From: Pseudomonas baltica
GTDB taxonomy: Bacteria > Pseudomonadota > Gammaproteobacteria > Pseudomonadales > Pseudomonadaceae
DNA length: 64,000 bases
Direction of reading: 5' to 3'
Assembly: GCF_031880315.1 (NCBI RefSeq)
Contig: NZ_CP134771.1
Coordinates: 2,108,001-2,172,000, forward strand
Within the stretch, counting starts at the first letter, position 1, and every line of letters begins with the position of its first letter. This document shows, in pieces, positions 51,829-64,000 of this stretch. The translations under genes were made by a program, and so were the position numbers. A model generated the notes under the pieces. That model made no database searches. It had not been told where the DNA came from and worked only from the letters and a program-made list of their open reading frames with translations.

Positions 51829-52452
51829 GTGACAGACACCATCTATAGCTACCAACCCGCCAACGGCCACGGCCTGCCCCACGACCCCTTCAACGCCATC
51901 GTCGGCCCACGGCCCATCGGCTGGATCTCCTCGCAAAGCGCCGACGGCAAACTCAACCTGGCGCCTTACAGCTTCTTCAACGCCTTCAACTACATCCCGC
52001 CGATCATCGGTTTCTGCAGCATCGGCCGCAAGGACAGCCTCAACAACATCGAAGCGACGGGCGAGTTCGTCTGGAACCTTGCCACACGGCCGCTGGCCGA
52101 GGCGATGAACCAGAGCTGCGCACCGGTGGCCCCCGATGTCAACGAGTTCGAATTGAGCGGCCTGACGGCAGTGCCCTCGCAGATCGTCGGCGTGCCGCGG
52201 GTCAAGGAGACGCCGGTGGCGTTCGAGTGCAAGGTCACCCAGATCATTCAACTGCAACGCGCCGATCAGCAGTTGGTGCCGAGCTGGTTGATACTCGGCG
52301 AAGTCGTCGCCGTGCATATTGCCCAGTCGCTGCTGAAGGACGGCATCTACGACACTGCAGCGGCCGAGCCGATCCTGCGCGGTGGCGGTCCGGCGGATTA
52401 TTTCCAGCTGGGCCCCGAGGCGCTGTTCCAGATGTATCGCCCCAAGGCCTGA
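51829..52452 (+). CDS. flavin reductase-like FMN-binding protein
   Basis: 207-residue FMN-binding split barrel protein. GTG 51829 with GAGGA upstream. Visible: NAIVGPRPIGWISSQSADGK and NLAPYSFFNAFNYIPPIIGF, typical of the flavoredoxin/flavin reductase-like family. It reduces FMN or uses it to reduce small molecules. No oxygenase partner gene is adjacent. Confidence 0.88.
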   Translation: MTDTIYSYQPANGHGLPHDPFNAIVGPRPIGWISSQSADGKLNLAPYSFFNAFNYIPPIIGFCSIGRKDSLNNIEATGEFVWNLATRPLAEAMNQSCAPVAPDVNEFELSGLTAVPSQIVGVPRVKETPVAFECKVTQIIQLQRADQQLVPSWLILGEVVAVHIAQSLLKDGIYDTAAAEPILRGGGPADYFQLGPEALFQMYRPKA

Positions 52453-52456
52453 TACA

Positions 52457-52693
52457 TCAGGGTTGCCAGTGCAGCTGCCCTTCGTCATCGACATCGGTCA
52501 GTTGCGCCAGCACCTCGCAAGCAGCCACGTCGGCATCAAAGGCGGTCTTGAAAGTCTGACCGTCCAGTACCTTGTGAAATTGCGGGGCGCCACCGCCCTC
52601 CAGGTTTTTCACAGCAATGGCTGCGCGATAACCGCCTTCGCCGGGGACCACCGCCGATACGGCCTCGTGCCACTTGAATGCTTTGCGTGCCAT
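52457..52693 (-). CDS. small hypothetical protein, 78 aa
   Basis: ATG 52693. Composition is protein-like and resident (KWHEAVSAVVPGEGGYRAAI). It converges on the flavin reductase with a 4-bp gap. Family not recognised. Confidence 0.6.
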   Translation of the reverse strand: MARKAFKWHEAVSAVVPGEGGYRAAIAVKNLEGGGAPQFHKVLDGQTFKTAFDADVAACEVLAQLTDVDDEGQLHWQP

Positions 52694-52765
52694 CTTTGTG
52701 CTCCAACATTGACCGGGAAATTGCCGCGCATTCTACCTGCTCCAAGGTCGGCACACGACGCCCGC

Positions 52766-55011
<2,246 letters not shown>

Positions 55012-55026
55012 CGTTCGCGACTGGCA

Positions 55027-55074
55027 CACGAAAAACGCCGCCTGCTGTGGACTCAGCAGGCGGCGTTTTTCGTG
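55027..55074. terminator. bidirectional terminator between pobA and ttgR
   Basis: CACGAAAAACGCCGCCTGCTG and its reverse complement form a 21-bp stem with a 6-base loop; A and T runs on either side let it work for pobA on plus and ttgR on minus. Confidence 0.85.
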
Positions 55075-55121
55075 GGTACAGGCAGGCGTTGGCGCAAATT
55101 GTTACATCTGGAAAAAAACAT

Positions 55122-55754
55122 TCATTTGCGTAACGCCGGGCACAATCGCAGCATGTCGAGCGCCGTATCTACCAAGCGCTCAGCCTCGACATACAAATCA
55201 AAGCTGTCAGGCAGCAACAACCACTGCGCAATATTACCGTCGATAAAGGCATGCAGGCTCATCGCAGCACGTGCCGTATCCAGCTCCTGCGGCAATTGGC
55301 CGCGATTCACCGCATTGCGCAATGACAAATCAATGCGCACATTACAGTCTGCGCTGACTTCGCGGCGCTGACGGCGCAAGTCGCACATTTCATCGGTGAA
55401 TTCGCACTTATGAAACAAGATTTCGTTGATACGTCGGGTCTGCGGGTCCATGGCGATTTGTTGAAACAATTGCACCAGCAGCTTGCGCATGCATCCCAGC
55501 GGGTCAAGCTCCTGCTCATCCTCACTGGCACGTGCCAGTTCGTCCAGCGGCTCGTGCAAGCTGTCGAGCATCGCCTGCACCAGATCCGCCTTGTTGCTGA
55601 AGTGCCAATAGATGGCACCGCGCGTGACACCCGCCATGGCAGCGATATCTGCCAACGTCGTGCGTGCGACACCACGGTCGTAGAACGCTTTTTCTGCCGC
55701 TTCGAGAATTTGCCGGCGTGTTTCCAGCGCTTCCTCTTTGGTACGACGAACCAT
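55122..55754 (-). CDS. ttgR: TetR-family repressor of efflux operon
   Basis: 210 residues, the length of P. putida TtgR. The N-terminus [37 protein letters not shown] and the [18 protein letters not shown] segment are recognisable TtgR/ArpR-type features. It represses the divergent ttgABC operon and releases DNA on binding plant phenolics or antibiotics. ATG 55754. Confidence 0.92.
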   Translation of the reverse strand: MVRRTKEEALETRRQILEAAEKAFYDRGVARTTLADIAAMAGVTRGAIYWHFSNKADLVQAMLDSLHEPLDELARASEDEQELDPLGCMRKLLVQLFQQIAMDPQTRRINEILFHKCEFTDEMCDLRRQRREVSADCNVRIDLSLRNAVNRGQLPQELDTARAAMSLHAFIDGNIAQWLLLPDSFDLYVEAERLVDTALDMLRLCPALRK

Positions 55755-55890
55755 GGCAGTAGAACCTCGATCAGGATATCTCGGGCGGGCCTTGAAGCGC
55801 CCTGAGATCGGAACCGGGTGAGCCGTTGTTGCGCTTTCTTCCCGGGCTTTTTGAACAAACGGTTTCGGCGGGTGGATGTATCCGATAAAG

Positions 55891-55926
55891 GTGTTTACAA
55901 ACAGCCGTGAACGTAAGTATATTCGT
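55891..55926. promoter_or_regulatory. TtgR operator
   Basis: The stretch starting GTGTTTACAAACAGCCGTGA and ending in GTAAGTATATTCGT matches, from memory, the known TtgR operator of P. putida (TTTACAAACAACCATGAATG type). It lies between ttgR and ttgA, where TtgR binding would block both promoters. Confidence 0.75.
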
Positions 55927-56014
55927 TAGTAAGCTACTTATCTAGTCGAAACATTTTTTTACTCAATTCCACTATCCTATGAGCCCCCATGCGTGCTCAT
56001 GACCGAGGATCTTC

Positions 56015-57166
56015 ATGCAATTCAAGCCAGCTGTTACCGCCTTGGTATCCGCCATCGCCCTGGCCTCCGTGCTCAGTGGCTGTAAGAAGGAAGAAGCGGC
56101 GGCCCCCGGCCCCGCTCCTGCTCCTCAGGTCGGCGTGGTTACCGTGCAACCCCAGTCCTACACCCTGACCAGCGATCTGCCAGGCCGCACCACGGCCTTC
56201 CGCGTCGCCGAGGTCCGCCCGCAGGTCGACGGCATCATCCTCAAACGCCTGTACACCGAGGGCACCGACGTCAAGGAAGGTCAGCAGCTCTATCAGATCG
56301 ATCCGGCCACCTACGAGGCCACCCTGGCAAGCGCGCAAGCCAGCCTGCAGGCCGCCAAGTCCCTGACCGATCGCTACAAGCAGTTGATCGATGAACAGGC
56401 CGTGAGCCGCCAGGAATACGACAACGCACGCAGCACCTCCCTGCAAGCCGAAGCCACCCTGCGGACTGCACAGATCAATGTGCGCTATACCAAGGTGCTG
56501 GCGCCTATTTCCGGGCGCATCAGCCGCTCCGCCGTGACCGAAGGCGCGCTGGTGACCAACGGCCAGACCACCGCATTGGCGACCATACAACAGCTGGATC
56601 CGATCTACGTTGACGTGACTCAATCCAGCACCGCCATGCTCAAGCTGCGCCGTGCACTGGCCAGCGGCCAGCTGCAGAAAGCCGGGGCAAACGGGGCGAA
56701 GATCAAGCTGACCCTCGAAGATGGCAGCGAGTACGGCCAGGACGGCACCCTGGAGTTCTCCGAAGTCTCGGTCGACCAGACCACCGGTTCCGTGACCCTG
56801 CGCGCCAAGTTCCCCAACCCCGACCACCAGTTGCTGCCGGGGATGTTCGTCCATGCGCGCCTGCAGACCGGCGTAGCCGCCCAGGCCCTGCTGGTACCAC
56901 AGCAAGCCGTGACCCACGATATCCGCGGTATTCCTACCGCGATGGTGGTGAACAAGGACAACAAGGTCGAGGCGCGTGAACTGCAGGCCACCCAGACCGC
57001 CGGTACGTTCTGGCTGGTGGAAAAGGGCCTCACCGCGGGTGACCGCGTCATCACCGAAGGCCTGCAATACGTCAAGCCCGGCGCTGAAGTGAAGGCCACC
57101 GAAGCCACCAATGCCAAGGCAGCCACCCCCGCAGACGCTAATGCCGTCGGCGGCCAAGGGAAGTAA
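56015..57166 (+). CDS. ttgA: RND efflux periplasmic adaptor
   Basis: 383-residue membrane fusion protein. A lipoprotein signal (IALASVLSGCKKEEAAAPG) gives a lipidated Cys near residue 23. The biotinyl-lipoyl and hairpin region includes PQVDGIILKRLYTEGTDVKE and AQASLQAAKSLTDRYKQLI, and the barrel region is RSAVTEGALVTNGQTTALA. It links TtgB to TtgC in the envelope. Next gene after 3 bp. Confidence 0.93.
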   Translation: MQFKPAVTALVSAIALASVLSGCKKEEAAAPGPAPAPQVGVVTVQPQSYTLTSDLPGRTTAFRVAEVRPQVDGIILKRLYTEGTDVKEGQQLYQIDPATYEATLASAQASLQAAKSLTDRYKQLIDEQAVSRQEYDNARSTSLQAEATLRTAQINVRYTKVLAPISGRISRSAVTEGALVTNGQTTALATIQQLDPIYVDVTQSSTAMLKLRRALASGQLQKAGANGAKIKLTLEDGSEYGQDGTLEFSEVSVDQTTGSVTLRAKFPNPDHQLLPGMFVHARLQTGVAAQALLVPQQAVTHDIRGIPTAMVVNKDNKVEARELQATQTAGTFWLVEKGLTAGDRVITEGLQYVKPGAEVKATEATNAKAATPADANAVGGQGK

Positions 57167-57169
57167 ACC

Positions 57170-60100
57170 ATGTCGAAATTTTTTATCGACCGCCCCATCT
57201 TTGCCTGGGTAATTGCCCTGGTGATCATGCTGGTCGGAGCGATCTCGATCTTCAACCTGCCGATCAACCAGTACCCGTCGATCGCACCGCCGGCCATCGC
57301 GATCCAGGTCACCTACCCGGGCGCCTCGGCGCAAACCGTGCAGGACACCGTGGTTCAGGTCATCGAGCAGCAGCTCAACGGTATCGACAACCTGCGTTAC
57401 GTATCGTCGGAAAGTGACAGCGATGGCAGCATGACCATCACCGCCACCTTCAACCAGGGTACCAACCCCGACATCGCCCAGGTCCAGGTGCAGAACAAGC
57501 TCAACCTGGCCACCCCGCTGCTGCCGCAAGAAGTACAGCAACAGGGCATCCGGGTCACCAAGGCAGTGAAAAACTTCCTGCTGGTGATCGGCCTGGTGTC
57601 GACCGACGGCAGCCTGACCAAGGACGACCTGTCCAACTACATCGTTTCCAACATTCAGGATCCGATCTCGCGTACCAACGGCGTGGGTGACTTCCAGGTG
57701 TTCGGTTCGCAGTACGCCATGCGCATCTGGCTCGACCCGGCCAAGCTGAACAACTATCAGCTCAATCCAGGTGATGTCTCCACTGCGATTTCCTCCCAGA
57801 ACGTGCAGGTGTCCTCCGGCCAGATCGGCGGCCTGCCTGCGGTGAAAGGCCAGCAGCTGAACGCGACCATCATCGGCAAGACGCGCCTGCAGACTGCCGA
57901 TCAGTTCAAGAACATCCTGCTCAAGGTCAATCCTGACGGCTCGCAAGTGCGCGTCAAGGATGTCGCCGACGTCGCCCTGGGTGGCCAGAACTACGCCATC
58001 GACGCACAGTTCAACGGCAAGCCTGCCTCGGGTATGGCCATCAAGCTGGCACCGGGCGCCAACGCCCTGGACACCGCCGCAGCGATCCGCAAGACCATCG
58101 CCACCCTGGAGCCATTCTTTCCGCCAGGCATGAAAGCGGTCTACCCGTATGACACCACGCCAGTGGTCAAGGAATCGATCAGCGGTGTAGTAGAAACCCT
58201 GGTCGAGGCGATCATCCTGGTGTTCCTGGTGATGTACCTGTTCCTGCAGAACCTGCGTGCCACCCTCATCACCACCATGACGGTACCGGTGGTATTGCTG
58301 GGTACGTTCGGCATCCTCGCGGCGGCCGGCTTCACCATCAACACCCTGACCATGTTCGGTATGATCCTGGCCATCGGTCTATTGGTGGACGACGCCATCG
58401 TTGTGGTGGAAAACGTCGAACGGGTAATGGCTGAAGAGCATATGACGCCCAAGGAGGCCACCAAGAAGTCCATGGGGCAGATCCAGGGCGCCCTGGTCGG
58501 TATCGCCATGGTGCTCTCGGCGGTACTGTTGCCGATGGCGTTCTTCGGCGGTTCCACCGGCGTGATCTACAAGCAGTTCTCGATCACCATCGTTTCGGCG
58601 ATGGCACTGTCGGTACTGGTTGCCCTGATCTTCACCCCGGCGCTGTGCGCCACCATGCTCAAGCCGATCGATGCAGACAAGCATGGCCAACCCAAGCGTG
58701 GGTTCTTCGGCTGGTTCAACCGCATGTTCGACCGCGGCGTAGACCACTACGAAGGCGGCGTGAAGAAGATCGTCACCCATCGCATCCCGGCCTTCCTGGT
58801 GTATGGGGGCATTATCGCGGCGATGGTCTACCTGTTCACCATCATCCCGGCAGCCTTCCTGCCCGATGAAGACCAGGGCGTGATCTTTGCCCAGGTGCAG
58901 ACGCCTGCCGGCTCCTCGGCCGAGCGCACGCAGCAACAGCTGGACAAGATGCGCGAGTATCTGCTGGACGAGAAGAACGGTGAAGGCAAGGCGGTAGGCT
59001 CGGTCTTCAGCGTCAACGGCTTCAACTTCGCCGGTCGTGGCCAGAGCTCCGGCCTGGCGTTCGTACTGCTCAAGCCGTGGGAAGACCGCGACTCCACCAT
59101 GAGCGTGTTCGAAGTTGCCAAACGCGCCCAGCAGAAGTTCTTCTCCTTCCGCGACTCCATGATGTTTGCGGTGGTGCCGCCATCGGTACTGGAACTGGGT
59201 AACGCGACCGGTTTCGACTTCTACCTGCAGGATCAGGGTGGCGTGGGCCATGAAAAGCTCATGGAAGCGCGTAACCAGTTCCTCGGCATGGCGGCCCAGA
59301 GCAAGATCCTGGCCGCGACCCGTCCGAACGGCCTGGCCGACGAACCGCAATACCAGCTTGAACTCGATGATGAGAAAACCCGTGCTCTGGGCCTCTCCAT
59401 TGCTGACATCAACACTACCATCTCTACCGCGCTGGGTAGCTCGTATGTGAACGACTTCATCGATCGCGGTCGGGTCAAGAAGGTTTACGTGCAAGGCATT
59501 CCAAGCGCGCGCATGAGCCCGGAAGACCTGGACAAGTGGTATGTACGCAACTCCTCCGGGACCATGGTGCCGTTCTCGGCATTCGCGACCGGCAAGTGGG
59601 TCTACGGCTCGCCGAAACTGGAGCGTTACAACGGTGTAGCGGCGGTCGAGATCCTCGGTACGCCGGCAGCGGGCTACAGTACTGGCCAGGCCATGGATGA
59701 AGTCGAAGCCATCGCCAAGAAACTCCCGGCCGGCATCGGTTACTCGTTCACCGGTCTGTCCTACGAGGAAAAACTCTCCGGTTCGCAGACGCCAGTCCTG
59801 TATTCGATCTCCATCCTGATGGTTTTCCTCTGCCTTGCAGCGCTGTATGAAAGCTGGTCGATCCCGATCGCGGTCATCCTCGTGGTGCCGCTGGGCGTGG
59901 TTGGTGCGCTGATCGCAACGCACTTGCGCGGCCTGTCCAACGACGTGTTCTTCCAGGTAGGCCTGCTGGTGACGGTGGGGCTGGCGGCGAAAAACGCCAT
60001 CCTGATCGTCGAGTTCGCCAAAGAGCTGCACGAACAGGGCAAGGGCCTGGTGGAGTCTGCTGTCGAGGCCTGCCGCATGCGACTTCGCCCTATCGTGATG

Positions 60101-60337
60101 ACGTCCATGGCGTTCATCCTGGGTGTTGTGCCGCTGGCCATCTCCAGTGGCGCCGGCTCAGGCAGCCAGCACGCCATCGGTACCGGTGTGATCGGCGGTA
60201 TGCTCACAGCCACCACCTTGGCGATCTTCTGGGTGCCAATGTTCTTCGTGGCCGTGTCGTCGCTCTTCAAGGGCAAGGACAAGGACAAGGACAACCAGCC
60301 AAAGAACCAAATTTCACACGATGAGGCTGGCCAATGA
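57170..60337 (+). CDS. ttgB: RND efflux inner-membrane transporter
   Basis: 1055-residue RND pump of the MexB/AcrB type. The proton relay is in [18 protein letters not shown] (TM4 Asp pair) and the TM10 Lys is in [14 protein letters not shown]. Substrate-binding porter loops and the twelve-helix frame are intact. Exports solvents, antibiotics and phenolics using the proton gradient. Ends overlapping ttgC by ATGA. Confidence 0.95.
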   Translation: MSKFFIDRPIFAWVIALVIMLVGAISIFNLPINQYPSIAPPAIAIQVTYPGASAQTVQDTVVQVIEQQLNGIDNLRYVSSESDSDGSMTITATFNQGTNPDIAQVQVQNKLNLATPLLPQEVQQQGIRVTKAVKNFLLVIGLVSTDGSLTKDDLSNYIVSNIQDPISRTNGVGDFQVFGSQYAMRIWLDPAKLNNYQLNPGDVSTAISSQNVQVSSGQIGGLPAVKGQQLNATIIGKTRLQTADQFKNILLKVNPDGSQVRVKDVADVALGGQNYAIDAQFNGKPASGMAIKLAPGANALDTAAAIRKTIATLEPFFPPGMKAVYPYDTTPVVKESISGVVETLVEAIILVFLVMYLFLQNLRATLITTMTVPVVLLGTFGILAAAGFTINTLTMFGMILAIGLLVDDAIVVVENVERVMAEEHMTPKEATKKSMGQIQGALVGIAMVLSAVLLPMAFFGGSTGVIYKQFSITIVSAMALSVLVALIFTPALCATMLKPIDADKHGQPKRGFFGWFNRMFDRGVDHYEGGVKKIVTHRIPAFLVYGGIIAAMVYLFTIIPAAFLPDEDQGVIFAQVQTPAGSSAERTQQQLDKMREYLLDEKNGEGKAVGSVFSVNGFNFAGRGQSSGLAFVLLKPWEDRDSTMSVFEVAKRAQQKFFSFRDSMMFAVVPPSVLELGNATGFDFYLQDQGGVGHEKLMEARNQFLGMAAQSKILAATRPNGLADEPQYQLELDDEKTRALGLSIADINTTISTALGSSYVNDFIDRGRVKKVYVQGIPSARMSPEDLDKWYVRNSSGTMVPFSAFATGKWVYGSPKLERYNGVAAVEILGTPAAGYSTGQAMDEVEAIAKKLPAGIGYSFTGLSYEEKLSGSQTPVLYSISILMVFLCLAALYESWSIPIAVILVVPLGVVGALIATHLRGLSNDVFFQVGLLVTVGLAAKNAILIVEFAKELHEQGKGLVESAVEACRMRLRPIVMTSMAFILGVVPLAISSGAGSGSQHAIGTGVIGGMLTATTLAIFWVPMFFVAVSSLFKGKDKDKDNQPKNQISHDEAGQ

Positions 60338-61791
60338 GCAAGTCACTGATCTCCATCGCGGTGACCGCCGTCATCCTCAGCGGATGCTCGTTGATCCCCG
60401 ATTACAAGACGCCGCAGTCGCCGGTCGTCAATCAGTACCCGCAAGGGCCGGCGTACGCGCCAGCCCAAGCGGCCAACGTCGCCGCCGCCGAACAGGGCTG
60501 GCGGCAGTTTTTCCGCGACCCGGCGCTGCAGCAGCTGATCCAGGTGGCATTGACCAACAACCGCGATCTCAAGGTCGCGGCCCTGAACGTCGAAGCCTTC
60601 CAGGCCCAGTACCGCATTCAGCGTGCTGACCTGTTCCCGGCCATCGGTGGCACGATCACGGGGACGCGTCAGCGTACGCCCGCCGACCTGAGCATCTCGC
60701 AACAGACCACCACCAGCGGCAGCTACTCGGCCCAGGTGGGGATCTCCTCCTACGAGCTGGACTTGTTCGGCCGGGTTCGCAGCCTCACCGAGCAAGCGTT
60801 GCAGAGCTACTTCTCCACCGAAGAAGCGCGGCGCTCTACCCAGATCAGCCTGGTTGCCAGCGTGGCGACGGCGTACATGACCTGGGAAGCTGACCGCGAA
60901 CTGCTGAAGCTGACTCAGGACACCCTCAAGACCTACGAAGAAAGCTTGCGCCTGACCTCGCGCAGCAGCGAAGTCGGCGTCTCCTCCGCACTGGATCTTG
61001 CTCAGGCTCGGACCTCGGTCGAGAGCGCCCGCGCAGCCTTGGCGCGCTACCAGCGCCAGGTCGCTCAGGACGAAAACTCGTTGGTGTTGCTGCTGGGCAC
61101 CGGCCTGCCGGCCAACCTGGCACCCAACCAGCCTCTGGACGGGGATATGCTCACCGAAGTGCCTGCAGGCCTGCCGTCGGACCTGCTGACCCGTCGCCCG
61201 GACATTCTCCAGGCCGAATACACCTTGAAGGCGTCCAACGCCAACATTGGCGCGGCACGTGCAGCGTTCTTCCCGAGCATCACTCTGACCGCAGGCGCCG
61301 GCTCGTCCAGCGCCGAACTGGGCAACCTGTTCAAGGGCGGGCAAGGCAGCTGGTCGTTCACCCCGACCATCAACGTCCCGATCTTCTACTTCGGCCAGCT
61401 CGAGGCGAATCTGGATTACGCCAAGCTGCAAAAAGACATCAACGTCGCCAACTACGAGAAAGCCATCCAGACCGCCTTCCAGGAAGTCTCGGACGGCTTG
61501 ACCGCACGCAAGACTTACAACGATCAGTTGCAAGCTCAGCGTGACTTCGTCCAGGCCAACCAGGATTACTACCGCCTGGCCGAGCGTCGTTATCGTATCG
61601 GTGTGGACAGCAACCTGACCTTCCTCGATGCCCAGCGCTCGCTGTTCAGTGCCCAACAGACACTGATTACCGATCGCCTGTCGCAACTGAGCGCCGAGAT
61701 CACCCTGTACAAGGCACTGGGCGGTGGCTGGGTCGAACAGACCGGGCAACCGATTCAGGCGGCCGATGCGCAGCCCACAAAGACCCGATAA
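60334..61791 (+). CDS. ttgC: RND efflux outer-membrane channel
   Basis: 485-residue TolC/OprM-type channel. Lipoprotein signal [19 protein letters not shown] with lipidated Cys; the two OEP repeats include [16 protein letters not shown] and, in the C half, [20 protein letters not shown]. Completes the tripartite efflux pump. ATG 60334 overlaps ttgB by 4 bp. Terminator follows. Confidence 0.94.
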   Translation: MSKSLISIAVTAVILSGCSLIPDYKTPQSPVVNQYPQGPAYAPAQAANVAAAEQGWRQFFRDPALQQLIQVALTNNRDLKVAALNVEAFQAQYRIQRADLFPAIGGTITGTRQRTPADLSISQQTTTSGSYSAQVGISSYELDLFGRVRSLTEQALQSYFSTEEARRSTQISLVASVATAYMTWEADRELLKLTQDTLKTYEESLRLTSRSSEVGVSSALDLAQARTSVESARAALARYQRQVAQDENSLVLLLGTGLPANLAPNQPLDGDMLTEVPAGLPSDLLTRRPDILQAEYTLKASNANIGAARAAFFPSITLTAGAGSSSAELGNLFKGGQGSWSFTPTINVPIFYFGQLEANLDYAKLQKDINVANYEKAIQTAFQEVSDGLTARKTYNDQLQAQRDFVQANQDYYRLAERRYRIGVDSNLTFLDAQRSLFSAQQTLITDRLSQLSAEITLYKALGGGWVEQTGQPIQAADAQPTKTR

Positions 61792-61807
61792 CGGCCTTTG
61801 CGGACTG

Positions 61808-61838
61808 AAAAAGCCCACCTTCTGGTGGGCTTTTTTTT
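61808..61838 (+). terminator. intrinsic terminator after ttgC
   Basis: AAGCCCACC and GGTGGGCTT form the stem with a short loop, followed by eight T residues. Confidence 0.9.
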
Positions 61839-62327
61839 GCTTGTACGACGATCAACTCCTATTTGATACCCACTGTAACTGGGCTGAAACGATATCGCTG
61901 AGGGCGGCCGACCCAAATTAGAGTAAAGACTGGACGCCGTCAGATTCCCCTGCTACAAATTCCACAACCGTACCTGTCCGACAACTTGACACAAAATTAA
62001 CCAAACAGTTAGTGTTCGCTTATCGCCCAGATTCCCGTGCGGCGAATTGACCCACTCCGGGTCGAGATTGCACCATCCGCTTACCGAAACATCCTCCTGT
62101 ACCTTCGCGGAGCAGAGGCTAAAGAAAGCGTCAGACCACACGATAACCAACAATAAATAACAAAAGGTTGAGCCCCATGTCCATGCGCACTCCCCTACCC
62201 GATTGATCTCTTCAAGATGCGCCAGCGTTTTGCGCTGACGGCATCCGAACGACTGAACATCACGATTGCGACATCGACGTTGCGGCTTGCACCTGCATTC
62301 AGATCACCAAAAGAGCACACAATAAAA
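61839..62327. other. 488-bp leader of the porin gene
   Basis: No gene of usual size. TTGACA at 61987 with TTAGTG 17 bp later is a weak sigma-70-like pair. A tiny frame at 62177-62206 (MSMRTPLPD) follows an A-rich stretch with AAAAGG and could be a leader peptide. The last bases before the porin ATG form AATAAAAA (62321-62328), an AANAANAA match. Confidence 0.45.
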
Positions 62328-62328
62328 A
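62321..62328 (+). promoter_or_regulatory. A-rich Hfq/Crc-type motif at the porin start
   Basis: AATAAAAA fits AANAANAA and overlaps the A of the porin ATG. Position supports Hfq/Crc repression of porin synthesis. Inferred. Confidence 0.4.
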
Positions 62329-63644
62329 TGAGCAAACACACAGGCAAACACCGCGTTACCCTCAGCCTCCTGACGCTGGCGACCCTGGGCGCCGGCGCCC
62401 CGAGCTTCGCTGACGACGCCCATGGCTTCGTTGAAGACGCCAAGGTCAACCTCAACCTGCGCAACTTCTACTTCAACCGCAACTTCGTCGACAACGGCAA
62501 ATCGCTCGTCGTGCCGGGCGCGACCAAACGCGGCGCGGCAGATGAATGGACCCAAAGTTTTATCCTCGACGCCAAGTCCGGCTTCACTAACGGCTTCGTT
62601 GGCTTCGGTGTCGACGTATTGGGGTTGATGTCATACAAACTTGATGGCGGTAGAGGCACCTATGGCTCGCAACTGCTGCCGGTGCATGACAACAACACCC
62701 CGGCCGACTCATTCGGCCGCCTGGCGATCGCTGGCAAGGCGAAGATCTCCAAGACCGAACTAAAAATCGGCGAATGGATGCCAGTGCTGCCGATCGTCCG
62801 TGCCGACGATGGCCGCTCGCTGCCACAAACTTTGAAAGGTGGCCAGATCACCTCCAAGGAGATCAAGGACGTGACCCTGTACGCCGGCCAGTTCAGCGGC
62901 AACAGCCAGCGTAACGACGCCAGCATGGAGCGCCTGTCGCTCAACACCGCCGGCACCACGATCCACGGCAAACCGAGCATCAGCAGCGACCACTACAACT
63001 TTGCCGGCGCCGAGTACACCTTCAACGACAAACGTACTCTGGTGGGCGCCTGGTACGGTCAGCTGGAAGACATCTACCACCAGAAATACTTCCAGATCCT
63101 GCACTCGCAACCGATCACCGACAACATTACCGCAGGCGCCAACCTCGGTTACTTCATCGGTGATACCGATGGCTCGGCACTGGCAGGCGATCAGGACAAC
63201 CGCACCATGTCCGGGCTGTTCTCGCTCAAGGTCGGCTTCAACACCTTCTACGTCGGCTTGCAGAAAGTCATGGGCGAAGCCGCCTGGCAGCGCATTGCGG
63301 GCACCAGCGGCGGCACCCTGGCGAACGACAGCTACGGCTGGAGTTACGAGCTCAAGGACGAGAAGTCCTGGCAGGTCCGCCATGATTACAACTTCGCCGG
63401 CCTCGGCGTACCGGGCCTGACCTTGATGAACCGCTTTATCGAAGGCTCCAACGTGCATTCCAACGGCGTCACCGATGGTGAAGATCGCGGTCGCGAAACC
63501 GAGGTCGCCTACGTGCTGCAAAGCGGTACCTTCAAGAACCTGTCCCTGCGCTGGAGGAACTCCACCTTGCGCCGCAACTATGGCAACACCAACAGCTTCG
63601 ACGAGAATCGGGTGATCATCCAGTACCCGATTTCGTTCCTGTAA
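62328..63644 (+). CDS. OprD-family outer-membrane porin (BenF-like)
   Basis: 438 residues from ATG 62328, with signal peptide (VTLSLLTLATLGAGAPSFA). An 18-strand barrel pattern follows, starting LNLRNFYFNRNFV and ending VIIQYPISFL, with a terminal hydrophobic Leu after Phe as OM-assembly signal. OprD-type porins in this place next to pcaC take up aromatic acids such as benzoate or protocatechuate. The true substrate is not visible. Terminator at 63661. Confidence 0.88.
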   Translation: MSKHTGKHRVTLSLLTLATLGAGAPSFADDAHGFVEDAKVNLNLRNFYFNRNFVDNGKSLVVPGATKRGAADEWTQSFILDAKSGFTNGFVGFGVDVLGLMSYKLDGGRGTYGSQLLPVHDNNTPADSFGRLAIAGKAKISKTELKIGEWMPVLPIVRADDGRSLPQTLKGGQITSKEIKDVTLYAGQFSGNSQRNDASMERLSLNTAGTTIHGKPSISSDHYNFAGAEYTFNDKRTLVGAWYGQLEDIYHQKYFQILHSQPITDNITAGANLGYFIGDTDGSALAGDQDNRTMSGLFSLKVGFNTFYVGLQKVMGEAAWQRIAGTSGGTLANDSYGWSYELKDEKSWQVRHDYNFAGLGVPGLTLMNRFIEGSNVHSNGVTDGEDRGRETEVAYVLQSGTFKNLSLRWRNSTLRRNYGNTNSFDENRVIIQYPISFL

Positions 63645-63660
63645 GCGCCCAGGCGGCATA

Positions 63661-63695
63661 AACAAGAACCCCCGCATTCAGCGGGGGTTCTTGTT
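63661..63695. terminator. bidirectional terminator between porin and pcaC
   Basis: AACAAGAACCCCCGC and GCGGGGGTTCTTGTT form a perfect 15-bp stem with a 5-base loop, placed between two convergent genes. Confidence 0.85.
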
Positions 63696-63709
63696 GGAGC
63701 AGACAAAAG

Positions 63710-64000
63710 TCAGCCCTCACGGGACTCGACGCCCAGCTCGTCCCACACCGATTCGGCCAGGTGGAACGTCGCGTTGGCGGCCGGGATACCGCAGTAGATC
63801 GCGCTCTGCATCAGCACCTCCTTGATCTCGGCACGGGTCACCCCGTTGTTGGCAGCAGCCCGCAGATGCAGCTTGAGTTCGTCATTGCGGTTCATGCCGA
63901 TCAACATGGCGATAGTGATCAGGCTGCGGGTGTGACGCGGCAGGCCCGGGCGCGTCCAGATATCACCCCAGGCGTGGCGGGTGATCATTTCCTGAAATTC
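63710..64000 (-). CDS. pcaC: 4-carboxymuconolactone decarboxylase, partial
   Basis: The C-terminal 97 codons are present and the gene continues past the window end. MITRHAWGDIWTRPGLPRHT, IAMLIGMNRNDELKLHL and the family hallmark VLMQSAIYCGIPAANATFH identify CMD/PcaC. It decarboxylates 4-carboxymuconolactone to 3-oxoadipate enol-lactone in the protocatechuate branch, the route into which PobA feeds. Confidence 0.93.
   Translation of the reverse strand, partial: EFQEMITRHAWGDIWTRPGLPRHTRSLITIAMLIGMNRNDELKLHLRAAANNGVTRAEIKEVLMQSAIYCGIPAANATFHLAESVWDELGVESREG

Noticed and set aside
55997..60031. Long minus-strand open frames (55997-57946 and 58379-60031)
   Set aside because: Antisense to ttgA and ttgB, which are complete and conserved.
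62217..62327. Extended N-terminus for the porin
   Set aside because: It would place about 37 residues before a clear signal peptide; ATG 62328 is the natural start.

Overview
The window is about 62% GC with Pseudomonas gene content throughout: a complete liu leucine catabolism operon, pobR-pobA, a ttgR-ttgABC solvent/drug efflux locus followed by an OprD-type porin and pcaC, many REP elements of the Pseudomonas type, and paired GlxA-like regulators. The block ttgR-ttgA-ttgB-ttgC-porin-pcaC matches my recollection of the Pseudomonas putida gene order, so the source is most likely a member of the P. putida group or a close relative. No rRNA, convincing tRNA or CRISPR array was found.

Layout. 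(1) 1-9.4 kb is an accessory region. It holds a PIN-domain protein cut by the window edge, several unrecognised proteins (one with a C-terminal zinc ribbon, one AT-rich with a HEPN-like motif), a Septu-like pair (ATPase plus HNH nuclease, 8353-6283, minus strand), two outward-facing 20-bp insertion-sequence ends, orphan gene tails and a broken hydrolase gene. (2) 9.4-18.4 kb has an SDR oxidoreductase, then the liu operon (liuR-liuA-liuB-liuC-liuD-liuE, minus strand), which turns isovaleryl-CoA into acetoacetate and acetyl-CoA, then a GlxA-type regulator. (3) 18.4-27.2 kb carries an HD hydrolase, an MFS exporter with divergent TetR regulator, an orphan substrate-binding protein, small proteins, a LysR-GlxA regulator pair and a cNMP-gated MscS-type channel. 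(4) 27.3-34.5 kb carries an isochorismatase-family hydrolase, an amidohydrolase/monooxygenase-domain/DoxX operon, a REP tandem array, LysR and AraC regulators and an alpha/beta hydrolase. (5) 34.6-41.4 kb is one signalling operon: a fused winged-helix/receiver/LuxR regulator, a lone receiver, and a 1736-residue kinase-like/ATPase/GAF/histidine kinase. (6) 41.7-47.6 kb carries pirin, small genes, a DUF4917-type protein, scattered P2-like prophage genes (Ogr, CI-like repressor, gpL, two holins), a LuxR HTH-only protein and a methyltransferase. (7) 47.9-52.7 kb has periplasmic beta-glucosidase BglX, a KgtP-like 2-oxoglutarate permease and a flavin reductase. (8) 52.8-64 kb has pobR/pobA (4-hydroxybenzoate to protocatechuate), ttgR/ttgABC, a porin and the end of pcaC.

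How it fits together. Regions 7-8 join aromatic-acid uptake and catabolism with efflux of toxic aromatics. The liu operon feeds acetyl-CoA. Four catabolic or uptake genes (liuA, kgtP, pobA, porin) have AANAANAA motifs at or next to their translation starts, which suggests shared Hfq/Crc catabolite repression. The most promising candidates for something undescribed are the accessory cluster at 1-9 kb and the fused signalling operon at 34.6-41.4 kb.
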